A DNA stretch of 64,000 nucleotides, taken from Lasioglossum baleicum. Lineage: Eukaryota; Arthropoda; Insecta; Hymenoptera; Halictidae. How positions within the stretch are numbered: the first letter of the stretch is position 1; each line of letters starts with the position of its first letter. The stretch is taken from the NCBI RefSeq assembly GCF_051020765.1, contig NC_134929.1:1514786-1578785 (forward strand), given 5' to 3'. A model generated the notes under the pieces. That model did no database searches. It had not been told where the DNA came from and saw nothing but the letters and a program-made list of their open reading frames with translations. The position numbers and the translations under genes were made by a program. This document shows, in pieces, positions 1-11,262 of the stretch.

Positions 1-2766
1 CAGTCTGTACAAATCTTAAGTCTGTGCCGATAGTATTGTGGGGCATTATGTGTAGATTAAGAACCTATCACGACTCGTTAGCGCACAGTTGAGCAAAAAC
101 GCTCATATGAAATTCATCTGTGTTCGGTATGTACACATTTACAAAAGTATCATGGTATATTATAACACATGAAAATAAATTTTTTTTCTTTTTTTTCAGG
201 TGTTTGCATTACTTTCCTTCCAACGAAAGATTGCGGGCCCATGAACGAGACTGTGCAAAGAACTGAATCGCTGCGCCATTGTATTACCTACTGAGGACGA
301 CAAATGGCTCTCCTTCGGTAACTGTATGTGGAAAGAACCGCTTCGATTTGTGGTGTACGCAGACCTAGAATGTACTCTGGAGAAGATGGAAGATTGCGGG
401 GAGGGGAAACTTCAATCACATAGAGTATTTAGCATCGCATACTATGTGCATTGTTCATATGATGCATCTCTATCGGTATATCGATGTCGTCGCGTTGCGA
501 AGTGCGTCTCATGGTTCGTTGGAGAATTGTAAAATTTAGCATATTTTGTTAAATGTGCTTTATCTAGTAATGTACCCATGAAGCAGCTAACAAATGAACA
601 GTGCGAGGCATTTATCAACGCAGCGCATTGCCACATTTGTGAAAAGCCATTTGAGGGAAACGATATACGGGTGCGCGATCATTGCCATCTAACAGGACGA
701 TATAGAGGCCCCGCACATCAAGATTGCAATTTAAATTACAAAAATTCGTTTTGTATTCCAATAGTTTTCCATAATTTATCCGGGTACGATTCGCATTTTA
801 TTATTGAAGAAATCGCTAATGCATTTGAGGGTAATGTCGACGTATTACCTATAACTAAAGAGAAATATATTTCGTTTACCAAAAATGTTAAAGATCGGGA
901 ATCAGATTCGCGTAATTCTATTAAATTAAGATTCATCGATTCGTACAAATTTTTGAATACGAGTCTGGACAAATTAGCATCTTTTCTCGAGAAAAATAAA
1001 TTGACAATTTTACGTTCAGAATTTAAAAATCTTTCAATAGAAAATTTCATGTTGTTGACGCGAAAGGGTGTCTTTCCGTATGAATACCTGGATTGCGTAG
1101 ATAAATTAGACGATCTCTGTTTGCCGCCGCTCGAGTCATTTTACAGTTCGCTGACATGCGAAACCGTATCGGAACGTGACTATGCGCATGCCGAGAATGT
1201 GTGGCAGCGGTTTAACATAAAGACCTTGGGTGAATACAGCGATTTGTATTTGAAAACTGATGTTTTGTTATTGACTGACGTTTTTGAAAATTTTCGTAAA
1301 ACGTGCATTAAGAGCTACGGTTTAGATACAGCATACTATTACACGTTACCAGGTTTCACGTGGGATGCTATGCTGAAACATACAAAAATTAGGTTTGAAT
1401 TATTAACTGATATCGATATGGTGATGTTTATCGAACGTGGTATACGCGGCGGTTTGAGCCAATGTTCCGGTAGATATGCTGAAGCCAATAACAAGTACAT
1501 GCAGTCGTACGATCCATCGAAACCATCATCATACTTGATGTATTTTGATGTAAACAATTTGTATGGATGGGCAATGTGTCAGCCTTTGCCATATGCCGAA
1601 TTTCAATGGGTTAACAACATTGAAAGTTTTGACATATCTTTGATTGCTGCTGATTCACCCATAGGCTACATTCTCGAGGTGGATCTAGAATATCCGCAAA
1701 GTCTGCATGATGCTTACGCTGACCTACCATTCTGTCCAACACGTGCTAAACCACCTGGCAAAAGAGAGGCCAAGTTGCTTGCAACGTTACATGATAAGCA
1801 GCGTTACGTGATACACTATTATAACCTGCAGTAGTGCACGCGCCACGGTCTTCGTATTACAAAGATTCATCGAATCCTCCAATTCGCACAGTCTCCATGG
1901 CTCCGCGAATACATAGAATTAAATACCCTGTTTAGAACAAATGCCAGTAACGATTTTGAAAAGAATTTGTACAAATTGATGAACAACGCGGTATTCGGTA
2001 AAACTATGGAAAATGTTCGGAATCATGTAGACGTAAAACTCGTGACACATTGGGATGGGCGATATGGTGCAGAGGCAATGATCGCGAAACCAAATTTCCA
2101 CAGCCGCTGTGTATTTTCCGAAAACTTGGCTGCTGTGGAGTTGCGCAAAGTCATGGTGAAATTCAACAAGCCAATCTATGTGGGTATGTGCATATTAGAT
2201 ATATCCAAAACCTGCTTGTACGAATTTCATCATGAGTATATGGTTCCTCAATATGGTAAAACTTGTAAGGTAATGTACACAGACACCGACAGCTTAATTT
2301 ATCATATTATGTGTGAGGACATTTATGAAACCATGTGGCGCCATATTAACCGTTTCGACACAAGCGATTATCCGATAGAGAATAAGTATAATATCCCACT
2401 TGTAAATAAAAAGGTTCCCGGCTTGATGAAAGACGAGAACAATGGGATGATAATGACAGACTTTGTTGGGCTAAGAGCAAAAATGTATACATTGCGTGTT
2501 GATGGAGAATCTGATACAAAAAAAGCAAAAGGTGTAAAGACTAGCGTTGTAAGGACAACGATAACGTTTGATGATTACATGCGATGTTTGCAAGATGAAA
2601 TGGCTATGAGTCGTACATAGACATGTATACGATCGAAATTGCACAAAGTGTATACTATATCAGAGCGCAAAATTGCTCTCAGTCCATATGATGACAAACG
2701 GTATATCATACCCAACTCAACAGAAACATTGCCGTGGGGCCATTATCAAATTCCTTCGCAGCTATA
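1..2766 (+). pseudogene. polB: Polinton A family B DNA polymerase, degraded and partial
   Basis: This is the remnant of a protein-primed family B DNA polymerase that would replicate the element. Positions 1-126 are the end of an exon, which already contains a TAG at 53-55. A 73-bp intron follows (127-199, GT...AG), and exon 2 starts at 200. A net frameshift lies near 262-275, and in-frame stops lie at 530-532, 1832-1834 and 2618-2620; the natural stop is 2764-2766. Between the breaks the domains are clear: exonuclease I (YADLEC), an HNH/endonuclease VII-like Cys-His cluster (CHICEKPF to DHCH to AHQDCN), exonuclease II (FHNLSGYDSHFI), exonuclease III (LYLKTDVLLL), and polymerase motifs A (DVNNLYGWAM), B (KLMNNAVFGKT) and C (YTDTDS). 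The upstream N-terminal part lies outside the window. It is clearly non-functional. The best comparator is the related gene at 11263-15042. Confidence 0.93.
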
Positions 2767-3045
2767 AAATTGTTTATATTCAATGTAAATAGAAGATTAT
2801 ATATATTTTTTTTTTCATTAAATAGGTTAAATTGTTCATAATAAATATAAAATTGTTTATATTCAATGTAAATAGAAGATTATATATATATTTTTTTCAT
2901 TAAATAGGTTAAATTGTTTATAAATGTTCATAATAAATGTTCATAATAAATATAAAATTGTCTATATTCAATGTAAATAGAAGATTATATTTTTTTTTTC
3001 ATTAAACAGGTTAAATTGTTTATAATAAGTGTTCATAATAAATGT
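2766..3045. repeat. AT-rich tandem repeat after polB A
   Basis: Three imperfect direct copies of an AT-rich unit start at about 2766, 2849 and 2954. Each contains AAAATTGT(T/C)TATATTCAATG, then AGAAGATTATAT, a T-tract, and AGGTTAAATTGTT. The repeat fills the gap between the convergent polymerase and integrase genes. I see no coding potential. It could supply polyadenylation signals for both genes. Confidence 0.8.
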
Positions 3046-3966
3046 TTATAATACATTGTCTTTATTTATCCATGAATTATTTACATTACTCAATCCTAAC
3101 CATTTTACATACACCTTATTTCCTTTTCTACGCAACACTTTCTCCACTAGGTGTACATCTGGATTGGCAACGCGATGCAATTCGTGTTCATAGAATCCTC
3201 CAGCAACGGGATTTCCACAGGAATCTTGCAGTAGATAAGTTACCGGATTAGTTGCTTGTACCTTGACTATCTCAAACACCTCAGTGGTCCAATTTGGTGT
3301 GTAACCTTTATCGAAAATGGTCTTAAATTTGCTGATGCGTACAGACTGCCCCACGTTGAATTTCGCCGGTGCAGCAATCTTTATGTTGTTATACGCTGTG
3401 TATAAGAGTCTGTTGGAAATGGTAGGGGTGACATCACACGGTCGCATTCCAATAGTTCTATGCTTTTGTGCATTGTACTTTGCAACTAGATGAGGTAGCA
3501 CATTGATCCATTTATAGGTTCCATTAAGTGTAAACTCTTTCCACATGCTATTCTTCAATGTGCGATTGAACCGTTCTACGATGGAAGCTTTCATAACCGA
3601 ATATGTAGAATAATGATTAATGCCATGTTTCGTCAAAAGTTTATGCATCTCACTGTTGTAAAATTCCTTTCCCTGATCGGTTTGTAAATTTTTCGGACAT
3701 CGATTTCGAAATATCATTCTGAACGCTGCAGCTACCTCGCCCCCACTTTTAGTCTTGAGCGGTACGCCCCATGCATATTTGGATAACACATCGATAACGG
3801 TTAATATGTACTTATTACCACCATTTATGCGTGCGTGAGGCTGCATATCTACGAGATCGGCTTGCCATAGATCGTCATACCCATGGACTAAAACTCGACG
3901 TCGTAGAAAAATCCGTCTGGCGGGGGCATGCAGTTCCTCCACTAATTGCGTCTTCTCTTTGCTCAT
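3046..3966 (-). CDS. Polinton A integrase with chromodomain
   Basis: A retroviral-type DDE integrase of 306 residues that would insert the polinton, generating 6-bp duplications. The ATG is at 3966 and the frame is open to the stop. The catalytic core shows D37 (WQADLVDM), D97 (LQTDQGKEF) and E131 (VERFNRTLKN). An SH3-like segment follows (about 210-265). The C-terminal 35 residues (VEKVLRRKGNKVYVKWLG...SWI) form a chromodomain, typical of polinton c-integrases, which may steer insertion to particular chromatin. It is transcribed towards the polymerase pseudogene. It is unbroken, unlike the homologue at 35487-36427. Only the sequence supports activity; no expression is known. Confidence 0.92.
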   Translation of the reverse strand: MSKEKTQLVEELHAPARRIFLRRRVLVHGYDDLWQADLVDMQPHARINGGNKYILTVIDVLSKYAWGVPLKTKSGGEVAAAFRMIFRNRCPKNLQTDQGKEFYNSEMHKLLTKHGINHYSTYSVMKASIVERFNRTLKNSMWKEFTLNGTYKWINVLPHLVAKYNAQKHRTIGMRPCDVTPTISNRLLYTAYNNIKIAAPAKFNVGQSVRISKFKTIFDKGYTPNWTTEVFEIVKVQATNPVTYLLQDSCGNPVAGGFYEHELHRVANPDVHLVEKVLRRKGNKVYVKWLGLSNVNNSWINKDNVL

Positions 3967-4144
3967 GTTCAGGATTTAGGATTAAACAAAAGAAATTTAA
4001 AATGCATAAAAATAATCGCATGATCCGATCCATGAACTTTACATTGACATTGCGATTGGTATCTTGCGAATGCATTCTCGCCGGAAACTGACATCTTTCA
4101 AAATATGTAAATATATTTATATCATTCGACGTAATGTATGAACT

Positions 4145-4528
4145 TTAACCATTATTTCTTTCAAAGCTTTCAGAAAAAATTGGTCCCTCATTTCTGTTCA
4201 ATGATGTCATTCTTACAATTGTATCATGCATCATCTCGAGTATGTGTTCACGTAAGAATTTGAGTTTGGTTAGTATTTCTTTCCGCAGCTTGGAACTCTT
4301 GGCATCACATGCTTTCAAAATATGTGTCATTTTTTTGTCCATGTATACCTTATTCACAGCATCGGCATCATTCGTCGGGCTTGCTAAACGTCTTATCTTT
4401 CGATCTCTCGCGTCGAAAGCATCGCCATCGAGGCAAAGTGCGCTCGATCGCACGTAATTCTTGCATGTTTCACCATCTTTATTTGACTCGTTTCGGAGCA
4501 TAGCACCGAACTTGTTGATAGGCATCAT
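4145..4528 (-). CDS. Possible fibre-like coiled-coil protein, Polinton A
   Basis: A 127-residue protein of unknown function. It begins with (M)MPINKFG and is homologous to the protein at 34348-34824 in Polinton B (both start M-x-I-(D/N)-KFG). A segment reading RRLASPTNDADAVNKVYMD resembles the P-x(n)-DAxxKxYVD motif that is common at the start of the stalk in phage tail-fibre proteins. A helical, charged region follows (KKMTHILKAC...LRKEILTKLKFLREHILEMM), likely a coiled coil. A role as a trimeric fibre or spike on the penton protein is my inference. It sits just downstream of the large unknown gene, the same neighbour as in Polinton B. It is intact. Confidence 0.6.
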   Translation of the reverse strand: MMPINKFGAMLRNESNKDGETCKNYVRSSALCLDGDAFDARDRKIRRLASPTNDADAVNKVYMDKKMTHILKACDAKSSKLRKEILTKLKFLREHILEMMHDTIVRMTSLNRNEGPIFSESFERNNG

Positions 4529-4562
4529 GAAAAGGTACTGATGAACATGATCAGAACGGTCT

Positions 4563-4695
4563 TTAATTTATAATCAAACCCGCTTCTCGGAGCTCCTCGA
4601 TTATTGAAACAATTTCATTATCATGTCCGGTATGCCCAGCAGCTCGCGATGACACCAGTAATCTTATTCTATCCACTAATTCATTCGGATCATCC
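4563..4695 (-). pseudogene. 3' fragment of the large unknown Polinton A gene
   Basis: This is the C-terminal part of the unknown-function protein whose main part lies at 38640-39727 on the same strand. It translates as a conserved tail ending EELREAGLIIN and matches the end of the homologue at 33027-34079. The copia element split the gene within a conserved VHWD segment, leaving CATCC on both sides. Confidence 0.88.
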
Positions 4696-4928
4696 TGTTG
4701 CGAATATTCGTAAATTTAAATTAGCGCGGGAGTCGAGTGCGATTACAGCGCCCAGCGAGGGCAAGTGTGTGGACGAAGGAGAAAACTGTGAGTGAGAGAC
4801 AATGCTGCTGTTCGTGAAGACGCCGTATACGAAAGACGGGTTTTTCCTATATATATATCTATTGTGATTAAATAAATGAGTTAAAGTGCAATAAGAAGAG
4901 AAATATTAATTATCCACAAACTTTAACA
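4696..4928 (+). repeat. copia 5' LTR
   Basis: A 233-bp long terminal repeat, TGTTGCGAAT...CTTTAACA. It holds a TATATATATAT run near 4850 and an AATAAA at about 4870, plausible promoter and polyadenylation signals. It is nearly identical to 38409-38639. Confidence 0.95.
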
Positions 4929-4941
4929 TGGTAGCAGAGCG
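4929..4941 (+). promoter_or_regulatory. copia primer-binding site
   Basis: TGGTAGCAGAGCG follows the LTR immediately. It resembles the TGGTATCAGAGC site, complementary to initiator tRNA-Met, that is common in copia elements. Confidence 0.7.
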
Positions 4942-5031
4942 TGGTTGTCAAAATTTTGCTTCGTTAACGATAATCGTGTGTGTGAAAGACATAGCCAGTG
5001 GGAGCACGTGGCAGGAAAATGAAATCCAGTA

Positions 5032-8000
5032 ATGGGAAAGAAATCTCCAGTGAATGAAGAAAAATTAAAGAAGAAACTGTTGAAGAAATTTGTGCTAGTT
5101 GCAGCAGGAGTAATATTTTTGAGAAATTTGATATACAAGGATAAAGGAATTGCGAACGGAGACAAGATGGCTCAACGTGCTACAGTCGACGAAGTAAAAA
5201 TTTTCTTACCTGTATTTGACGGGTAAGGCTATCAGATGTGGAGAAAAAGGATATTAATCTTTTTAAGGATGAAAGAATGTGAAAAAGTAGTCACTGGGGT
5301 AAGAGGAAACGAAGAAGAGGCTACATGGAAAAGGTTAGAATTGAAAGCAGTTAATTATATATATAGCGCTATTTCTGATCGACAGATGGAGTTCATTTGT
5401 GATGAGGAAATACCACGTGCGATTATACACAAATTTGATAGAATGTATCTAAGAAAATCAACGGCTCTGCAAATTTGTGTGCGAAGTCAGTTAGAAAAAA
5501 TAAAGTTAACTGACTACTCTGAAAGTGGAGAATTTTTCAGTGCATTTGAAAAATTAATTATTGATTTAAAAGGTGCTGGTGCGACAGTCACGGAAAAGGA
5601 AAAGTTAAATTATTTGCTAAGAACTTTGACAAGTTCTTTGAGTCACATTGGTGATCTTATTGACGTTATGAAAACAGAAGATCAGACAGTCGAATTTGTT
5701 GAAAATAAAATTAAATCGTTTGAACAACAAAATAAAAACAATGGTAGAAGAGGTGAATACAGTTCTAATGCGTTCAAGAGTGAAAGAAGAAGAGACGGAA
5801 GATGTTTCAAATGCGGCAAACAAGGACATTACATAAACGAGTGTACATATATGAGTTTTTCTGCAAATCCGGTACGTGGAGGTGCAAGAGGAAGTCAAAG
5901 ACGAGGAGGTGGAAATTTTCAAGAGACGGAGCAAAGGCATCGCCCTCATCGAGGCACATGGCAACGTGGTTACAGCTCTTGGCAGCGAGGAGGTACACAG
6001 CTTGCAGGCCCACGACGTTTCAATAACAACAATAGCGAGCGAAATGAAGATTGTAATTCCTTTTATGTAGAAGTCAACAGCAAAAATGAAGGTAATAATG
6101 TCGAAGTAAACAATTGCGAAAGTCAGGTCGAGTGGATATTAGACAGTGGATGCACTGATCATATAATTAATAATGATAGTTATTATAATGAGTCGATTGT
6201 TTTGCAGAATCCTGTAAATGTAAAGATAGGAGATGGTAGAATGCTGAAAGCAACAAAAGTTGGACAAGTAATTTGTAACTTTATTCTTGATGACAGAAAG
6301 CATGAGGTGACGATTAAAGATGTGTTTTTTGTAAAAGAAATGGACAGAAACTTAATAAGTTATGGAAAGGTAACTGTTAACAATAAGATTGTTTCAATAG
6401 GAAAATTATCTACAATATTCAATCAAAAGAGAGAATTGATTGCAGTAGCTGAGAAAGTGAATAATTTATATAAAATGCAAGGTTTCGTCAAAGTAAAGTC
6501 CACTTATAATTCAGAAAAAATGCTTAATAAAATGACGGTTAAAGAAAGATTTCATAGGTTACTTGGCCATACAAATTTCAAATATTTAAACATTCTGAGT
6601 AAAGAAAAATTAGTCGATGGTATACCGGAACAAATGGAAGAAGATTATTTAAAATGTGGTACATATATTCAGAATAAAATGCACAACATAGGTTTTGTAA
6701 AAAAATAGACATAGAGCTCAAGATATATTAGAAATTATTCATGCGGACTTAAATGGCCCACACCGAACAGTAGGTTTCAATGGAGAAAATTATTTTTTGA
6801 CTATCATTGATGATTATAGTAAAATTGTAACTGTTCATCCGATTAAGTCTAAAGATGAAGTTCATGCATGTTTTGTAAAATATATAAATTTGGTTGAAAA
6901 TTTAACTAGAAAAAGAATAAAGAAACTTAGGTGCGATAATGGAAAGGAATTTTTAAATAATAATATGTACCAACTCGCAAAAGAAAAAGGAATTTATATT
7001 GAACCGTGTCCACCTTATGTACACGAGCTGAATGGAACAGCCGAAAGGTACAATAGGTCGATCATGGATACCGCTAGATGTCTATTGTCAGATTCTAAGT
7101 TAAACAAAAGATTTTGGCCCGAGGTAGTGAAGACTGTTGCCTATTTGAAAAACAGAACTCTAGCAAACACTTTGGAAAGAAAGACACCTTATGAAATTTT
7201 TATTGGTAAGAAACCAAATATCAGTAACTTAAAATTATTTGGGAGCAAAGTCTTTGTTAGAGTACCAGAAAGCAAAAGAAATGATAAATGGGATAGGAAA
7301 GCTGATGTAGGCATCCTAATAGGTTATGAAAATGTAGGATATAGAATATTAGTAAATAACAAAGTCATTGTTGCTCATCATGTTGATATTGTAGAAGAAA
7401 GTGCAAACTTAGTAGGTTTTAATGGAAATAATGAAATAAATGAAAATTCTGAAAGTGAAAGTGTAAACTCAGATAATAGTAACCAAAAGATTGAAGATTT
7501 AGATGATAACAGTAATAAGGAGTCAACGCCTGAATTAAGGAGGACTACTAGGAATAGAAGGCAACCAGATCGATATGCACCTGAAACAAATGTTAGTTGT
7601 ATCTATGTAAATTATGTAAATGCAGAAAGTCCAGTAAATTTTAGTGAAGCGATGGAGAGCAGCGAGAGTAATGAATGGAGAAAAGCAATGGATCATGAAA
7701 TCCAATGCCTAAAGAAAAATGATACTTGGGAACTTGTTCCTAAACCAGATAGTAAGAAAGTTATTGATTTAAAATGGATTTTCACAAAAAAGAATGATAA
7801 TAGATTTAAAGCGAGATTAGTAGTTAGAGGTTTCCAGCAAAGAGAAAAGTTAACCGACATATATTCGCCGGTAGCAAAAATGCAGACATTGAAAGTATTA
7901 TTAGTGTATTGTATGCAATATAATTTAATTATAAACCAAATGGATGTTGAATCTGCGTTTTTGAATGGAAAAATTGTATCAGAGGTGTATGTTAAACAAC

Positions 8001-8764
8001 CAGAAGGTTATGAAGATGGTACCAACCGTGTATGTAAACTTAGAAGGGCACTGTACGGCCTGAGAGAGAGTCCTAGAGCCTGGTACGAGTGTTTAGACAA
8101 ATATCTTGTAAAGCTAGGATTTAAACGAAGTGAACACGACTACTGCCTATTCAGTATGAACGTGAAAAATGATAAAATTTATCTAATAGTATTTGTAGAT
8201 GATATGCTAATTTGTTGTAAAGAACAAGGAAATTTGAACAATATTAAAAAGTTGTTGACTGATAGATTTAACATTAAAGATATGGGTAAAGTCAAGACGT
8301 ATTTAGGAATAGATATCGAATATGACGAGAAAAATAGTGAAATGTCATTGAGTCAAAAGAATTATGTCGAGTCGCTAGGTAGAAAATACAAATTAGAAAA
8401 CACGAAGTTATATACCACGCCAATGGAGCAAAATTTGAAGTGTGAACCCGCACACACATTATGCGAAAATACTAAATATAGAAATCTGATAGGAGCGCTT
8501 TTATACATAAGTACCGGAACAAGACCAGATGTAAGCTACAGCGTAAATTATTTAAGCCGCTTTCAAAATTGTTATGATAATAACCATTATAAATATGCCT
8601 TAAGGATTCTAAAATACTTATATCTAACCAAAGAGTTGAAGCTGAACTTCAAGAAAAATGAAGAAATTGAAATATTAGATTGTTTTGCTGATGCAGATTG
8701 GGCAGGAAACCCTATAGATAGGAAATCCACAACGGGATATATCATAAGGATGTTTGGAAATGTA
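5032..8764 (+). pseudogene. copia gag-pol, 5' part, interrupted
   Basis: A single Gag-Pol polyprotein frame from an ATG at 5032 (or 5167). Gag is followed by a CCHC zinc knuckle (CFKCGKQGHYINEC, about 5803-5845), aspartic protease (WILDSGCTDHI, about 6133), a GAG-pre-integrase segment (HRLLGHTNF), integrase core (DDYSK...RCDNGKEF...ELNGTAERYNR), reverse transcriptase (VESAFLNG, LYGLRESPRAW, FVDDMLI) and RNase H (DADWAGNPIDRKSTTGYI). Two lesions are visible: an in-frame TAA at 5224-5226 inside Gag, and a one-base frameshift at a seven-A run near 6701-6707. The frame is then cut at 8764 by Polinton B; the rest is at 37963-38334. The element cannot now make a full polyprotein. Confidence 0.93.
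8759..8764. other. Polinton B target-site duplication, left copy
   Basis: AATGTA directly precedes the AGTAGG terminus and recurs at 37957-37962 directly after the CCTACT terminus. A 6-bp duplication is characteristic of polintons. Confidence 0.93.
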
Positions 8765-11031
8765 AGTAGGATATATAGGGGGGTTCTGGATCACTTCCCA
8801 ATTCTGGCGGTTCTGAGGAACTTTCCAATTCACGGGAGAGCGGTACCGCAGAGCGCTATTGCACAAGCATATATGAAACATGATACTCCTTTGGTATTGC
8901 ACAAGCATTACGTCATCTAGGCCAAGGACAAAGCTGTTAGACACCGCCCCCTTCTTTCTTACGTCATCTAGGCCAAGGACAGAGCTGCTGAGTCATCACT
9001 TAATGGTATTGCACAAGCATTACGTCATCTAGGCCAAGGACAGAGCTGTTAGGCACCGCCCCCTTCTTTCTTACGTCATCTAGGCCAAGGACAGAGCTGC
9101 TGAGTCATCACTTAATGGTATTGCACAAGCATTACGTCATCTAGGCCAAGGACAGAGCTGTTAGACACCGCCCCCTTCTTTCTTACGTCATCTAGGCCAA
9201 GGACAGAGCTGCTGAGTCATCACTTAATGGTATTGCACAAGCATTACGTCATCTAGGCCAAGGACAGAGCTGTTAGGCACCGCCCCCTTCTTTCTTACGT
9301 CATCTAGGCCAAGGACAGAGCTGCTGAGTCATCACTTAATGGTATTGCACAAGCATTACGTCATCTAGGCCAAGGACAGAGCTGTTAGACACCGCCCCCT
9401 TCTTTCTTACGTCATCTAGGCCAAGGACAGAGCTGCTGAGTCATCACTTAATGGTATTACACAAGCATTACGTCATCTAGGCCAAGGGCAAAGCTGTTAG
9501 GCACCGCCCCCTTCTTTCTTACGTCATCTAGGCCAAGGACAGAGCTGCTGAGTCATCACTTAATGGTATTGCACAAGCATTACGTCATCTAGGCCAAGGA
9601 CAGAGCTGTTAGGCACCGCCCCCTTCTTTCTTACGTCATCTAGGCCAAGGACAGAGCTGCTGAGTCATACCCCCCCTTCTTTCTTACGTCATCTAGGCCA
9701 AGGACAAAGCTGTTAGGCACCGCCCCCTTTCTTTCTTACGTCATCTAGGCCAAGGACAGAGCTGCTGAGTCATCACTTAATGGTATTGCAGAAGCATTAC
9801 GTCATCTAGGCCAAGGGCAAAGCTGTTAGGCACCGCCCCTTCTTTCTTACGTCATCTAGGCCAAGGACAGAGCTGCTGAGTCATCACTTAATGGTATTGC
9901 ACAAGCATTACGTCATCTAGGCCAAGGACAGAGCTGTTAGGCACCGCCCCCTTCTTTCTTACGTCATCTAGGCCAAGGACAGAGCTGCTGAGTCATCACT
10001 TAATGGTATTGCACAAGCATTACGTCATCTAGGCCAAGGACAGAGCTGTTAGACACCGCCCCCTTCTTTCTTACGTCATCTAGGCCAAGGACAGAGCTGC
10101 TGAGTCATCACTTAATGGTATTGCACAAGCATTACGTCATCTAGGCCAAGGACAGAGCTGTTAGGCACCGCCCCCTTCTTTCTTACGTCATCTAGGCCAA
10201 GGACAGAGCTGCTGAGTCATCACTTAATGGTATTGCACAAGCATTACGTCATCTAGGCCAAGGACAGAGCTGTTAGACACCGCCCCCTTCTTTCTTACGT
10301 CATCTAGGCCAAGGACAGAGCTGCTGAGTCATCACTTAATGGTATTACACAAGCATTACGTCATCTAGGCCAAGGGCAAAGCTGTTAGGCACCGCCCCCT
10401 TCTTTCTTACGTCATCTAGGCCAAGGACAGAGCTGCTGAGTCATCACTTAATGGTATTGCACAAGCATTACGTCATCTAGGCCAAGGACAGAGCTGTTAG
10501 GCACCGCCCCCTTCTTTCTTACGTCATCTAGGCCAAGGACAGAGCTGCTGAGTCATACCCCCCCTTCTTTCTTACGTCATCTAGGCCAAGGACAAAGCTG
10601 TTAGGCACCGCCCCCTTTCTTTCTTACGTCATCTAGGCCAAGGACAGAGCTGCTGAGTCATCACTTAATGGTATTGCAGAAGCATTACGTCATCTAGGCC
10701 AAGGGCAAAGCTGTTAGGCACCGCCCCTTCTTTCTTACGTCATCTAGGCCAAGGACAGAGCTGCTGAGTCATCACTTAAATTTTTTCGCGGGGGAGGGGG
10801 GACAATCCCTCTGAAAGATTATACTCCTTTGGTATTGCACAAGCATTACGTCATCTAGGCCAAGGACAGAGCTGTTAGGCACCGCCCCCTTCTTTCTTAC
10901 GTCATCTAGGCCAAGGACAGAGCTGCTGAGTCATCACTTAATGGTATTGCACAAGCATTACGTCATCTAGGCCAAGGACAGAGCTGTTAGGCACCGCCCC
11001 CTTCTTTCTTACGTCATCTAGACATCACCCT
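8765..11031. repeat. Polinton B left terminal inverted repeat with satellite expansion
   Basis: The outer roughly 225 bp (8765-8990) match the right end (37956 downwards) as a near-perfect inverted repeat. A tandem array of 112-bp units then runs to about 10780. A single spacer follows (TTTTTTCGCGGGGGAGG..., about 10782-10830) that is also present in the right repeat at about 37690-37720, then two more units. The right repeat is only about 0.46 kb, so the left end has gained about 1.8 kb. Unit starts at 9004, 9116 and 9228 fix the 112-bp period. An 888-bp higher-order repeat is visible: matching variant units start at 9451/10339 and 9661/10549. Confidence 0.93.
8892..10780. repeat. 112-bp satellite array with bZIP-like motifs
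   Basis: About 17 units, most of them 112 bp and a few shortened. Each has two half-units sharing TTACGTCATCTAGGCCAAGG and ends in GCTGAGTCATCACTTAA. TTACGTCA is TGACGTAA on the other strand, a CRE/C/EBP-type site. TGAGTCA is the AP-1 core, and TGCTGAGTCATCA is one base from the palindromic Maf recognition element. Whether any protein binds here is unknown. Confidence 0.85.
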
Positions 11032-11262
11032 TATCTCTAAGGGTAGCAATGAATAAATAGGACACGATGGAATGTGAATTGTAGTCTTTGCAAACGTTCC
11101 GTCGTTGCAAGCGTTTGCCGTGACAAAAAAGTTATTTTGATATTTATAATTAAAAAACGGGGCAAACGTTACATTGCAAAGTGTAATTATATTTTGTGAA
11201 TTGGAAATTTAGCAAATCAAAGTTGAAAGGAATATTTTGGCCAACAACCGTGCGGTAGCAAG

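Larger units (their letters stand above)
1..4695. mobile_element. Polinton A (Maverick), left part
   Basis: This is the outermost and oldest layer. It carries, in order, a polymerase pseudogene (+), an integrase (-), a small fibre-like gene (-) and the 3' end of a large unknown gene (-). It stops exactly at 4695, where a copia LTR begins, and resumes at 38640. The 5 bp CATCC at 4691-4695 recur at 38640-38644, so the two halves were contiguous. The left terminal inverted repeat lies outside the window. The polinton assignment rests on polB, chromodomain integrase, ATPase, adenovirus-type protease and jelly-roll capsid proteins being found together. Confidence 0.93.

Noticed and set aside
8892..10780. 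Regularly spaced repeats that could suggest a CRISPR-like array
   Set aside because: The units are contiguous 112-bp satellite repeats without unique spacers, inside a polinton terminal repeat of an animal genome.
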